Assembly (NCBI GenBank): GCA_041580375.1 | Contig: JBFGDZ010000182.1 | Span: 1 to 6,351, forward strand | Length of the DNA: 6,351 nucleotides | Origin: JAPUIN01 sp041580375 | GTDB taxonomy: Bacteria > Acidobacteriota > Polarisedimenticolia > Gp22-AA2 | Reading direction: 5' to 3' | Part shown: positions 5,827 through 6,351 of the stretch, piece by piece | Position numbering within the stretch: the stretch's first letter is position 1 | Layout: each line of letters begins with the position of its first letter | The notes under the pieces: model-generated | Databases searched by the model: none | What the model was told of the DNA's origin: nothing | The model's input: only the letters and a program-made list of their open reading frames with translations | Program-made: the position numbers and the translations under genes

Positions 5827-6351
5827 TCAGCGGTCGAGGCGGACGGTGACCCTGAGGTTGAGTCTCACCGGCCGGCCGTCGACGGTCGCGGAGACCGGCA
5901 CCTCGAGGACGCGATCCTGCCCGGGATGGATGGGGCCGATCTCGAGCACCTGGGCACCTCCGGAAGCGGCCGCCCCCGCGGCGCCGGCCCAATCCGGCGG
6001 ACCCGCCTCGATCGGCTCATCGAGCTCGATCGGCTCCTCGGACGCCTCCACCTCAATCGGCGAGACGACGCGCAACGCGGGAGCGCCGGCGGGCGCCTCC
6101 TGTCCGATCTCCTCCTCCAGCTCCTGGAGCAGGTCCTCTCCGAGGTTGATGCTGCCGTCAACCGGACCGTCCAGAGCGGGGAGATCGATCTCCTCTTCGA
6201 GCTCGAACGTCTCCTCGCCGAGAAGCTGCTGGGCGCCGGCCGCGTCCGGCTTCGGCGCCGTCGCCGCTCCCGCGGGGGGCCCGGCATCGAGGTCGATCTC
6301 CAGCGCGTCGAGCGCGAGATCCTCCGGCGAGGGGACGGGGGCGCTCGCCGC
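5827..6351 (-). CDS. Acidic Ala/Pro/Glu-rich protein, C-terminal fragment
   Basis: The reading frame is open at the right edge; 174 residues and a TGA stop at 5827-5829 are visible. I do not recognise the family. The first 130 visible residues are low-complexity, dominated by Glu, Asp, Ala and Pro, with recurring acidic-aliphatic phrases such as DLALDALEIDLD (11-22), FELEEEIDLPALD (49-61) and LLQELEEEIG (74-83). A tandem SEEPIE/LDEPIE repeat covers 104-115. The last 40 residues (135-174) change character, alternating hydrophobic and polar residues and ending LNLRVTVRLDR, which looks like a small beta-structured domain. The acidic part is probably a disordered linker or interaction segment. 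An internal TTG at 6075 could also initiate, but coding continues without a stop to the edge and the longer reading is preferred. It is followed after 13 bp by the CPBP gene and likely shares its transcript. The N-terminal domain that would identify it is missing. Confidence 0.72.
   Translation of the reverse strand, partial: AASAPVPSPEDLALDALEIDLDAGPPAGAATAPKPDAAGAQQLLGEETFELEEEIDLPALDGPVDGSINLGEDLLQELEEEIGQEAPAGAPALRVVSPIEVEASEEPIELDEPIEAGPPDWAGAAGAAASGGAQVLEIGPIHPGQDRVLEVPVSATVDGRPVRLNLRVTVRLDR
6007..6042 (-). repeat. Tandem 18-bp repeat within the acidic protein gene
   Basis: Two adjacent 18-bp units (6007-6024 and 6025-6042) agree at 15 of 18 positions and encode LDEPIE and SEEPIE. The unit keeps the reading frame, so copy number could vary without disrupting the protein. 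Confidence 0.6.

Noticed and set aside
4779..5849. Plus-strand open frame of 356 codons over the CPBP gene
   Set aside because: It is antisense to a protein carrying all three CPBP motifs; its product is an Arg/Glu/Gln-rich low-complexity string.
5865..6287. Minus-strand 140-codon Arg/Ser-rich open frame in another register
   Set aside because: It overlaps the open acidic-protein frame, which runs to the edge and stops 13 bp before the CPBP start. The Arg/Ser-rich product is a typical out-of-frame reading.
1..6351. CRISPR array, insertion sequence, integrase, tRNA or rRNA
   Set aside because: No regularly spaced repeats, terminal inverted repeats with a transposase, or tRNA/rRNA-like sequence were seen on either strand.

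Overview
This high-GC window reads as bacterial chromosome. Five genes lie on the minus strand and one on the plus strand. Two exported proteins, an adenylylation-type glutamine synthetase and a GlnE homologue suggest a Gram-negative-type (diderm) organism. An Acidobacteriota- or Myxococcota-like lineage would fit, but that is an impression from protein style only; nothing here fixes the taxon.

Layout. Positions 1-1373 (minus) hold the N-terminal 457 codons of glnE, the glutamine synthetase adenylyltransferase/deadenylylase, running off the left edge. After a 72-bp GC-rich gap come 1446-2861 (minus), a complete glnA. A 143-bp divergent intergenic region follows (2862-3004). It carries a very good sigma-70 promoter for glnA with an extended -10, and a weaker candidate promoter for the plus-strand gene. 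Positions 3005-3775 (plus) encode an AMMECR1-domain protein with an apparent signal peptide and a rewritten LRGCIG motif. It converges on 3806-4939 (minus), an exported protein of unknown family. Upstream of that, in the same direction, are 4980-5813 (minus), a CPBP-family intramembrane protease homologue, and 5827-6351 (minus), the C-terminal 174 residues of an acidic, low-complexity protein running off the right edge.

How the genes work together. glnA and glnE form a nitrogen-assimilation pair: GlnA makes glutamine, and GlnE adds or removes AMP on the conserved tyrosine that is visible in this GlnA (Y399). The three genes at 3806-6351 have gaps of only 13 and 40 bp, so they are probably co-transcribed. 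A perfect extended -10 over the CPBP stop codon suggests that the exported-protein gene can also be transcribed alone. Their content (acidic protein, membrane protease, exported protein) points to the cell envelope, but no function can be assigned.

No rRNA, tRNA, CRISPR array, insertion sequence or phage gene was seen. No gene-free stretch exceeds 300 bp. The most unusual items are the exported, cysteine-less AMMECR1 variant and the unrecognised exported protein beside the CPBP protease.
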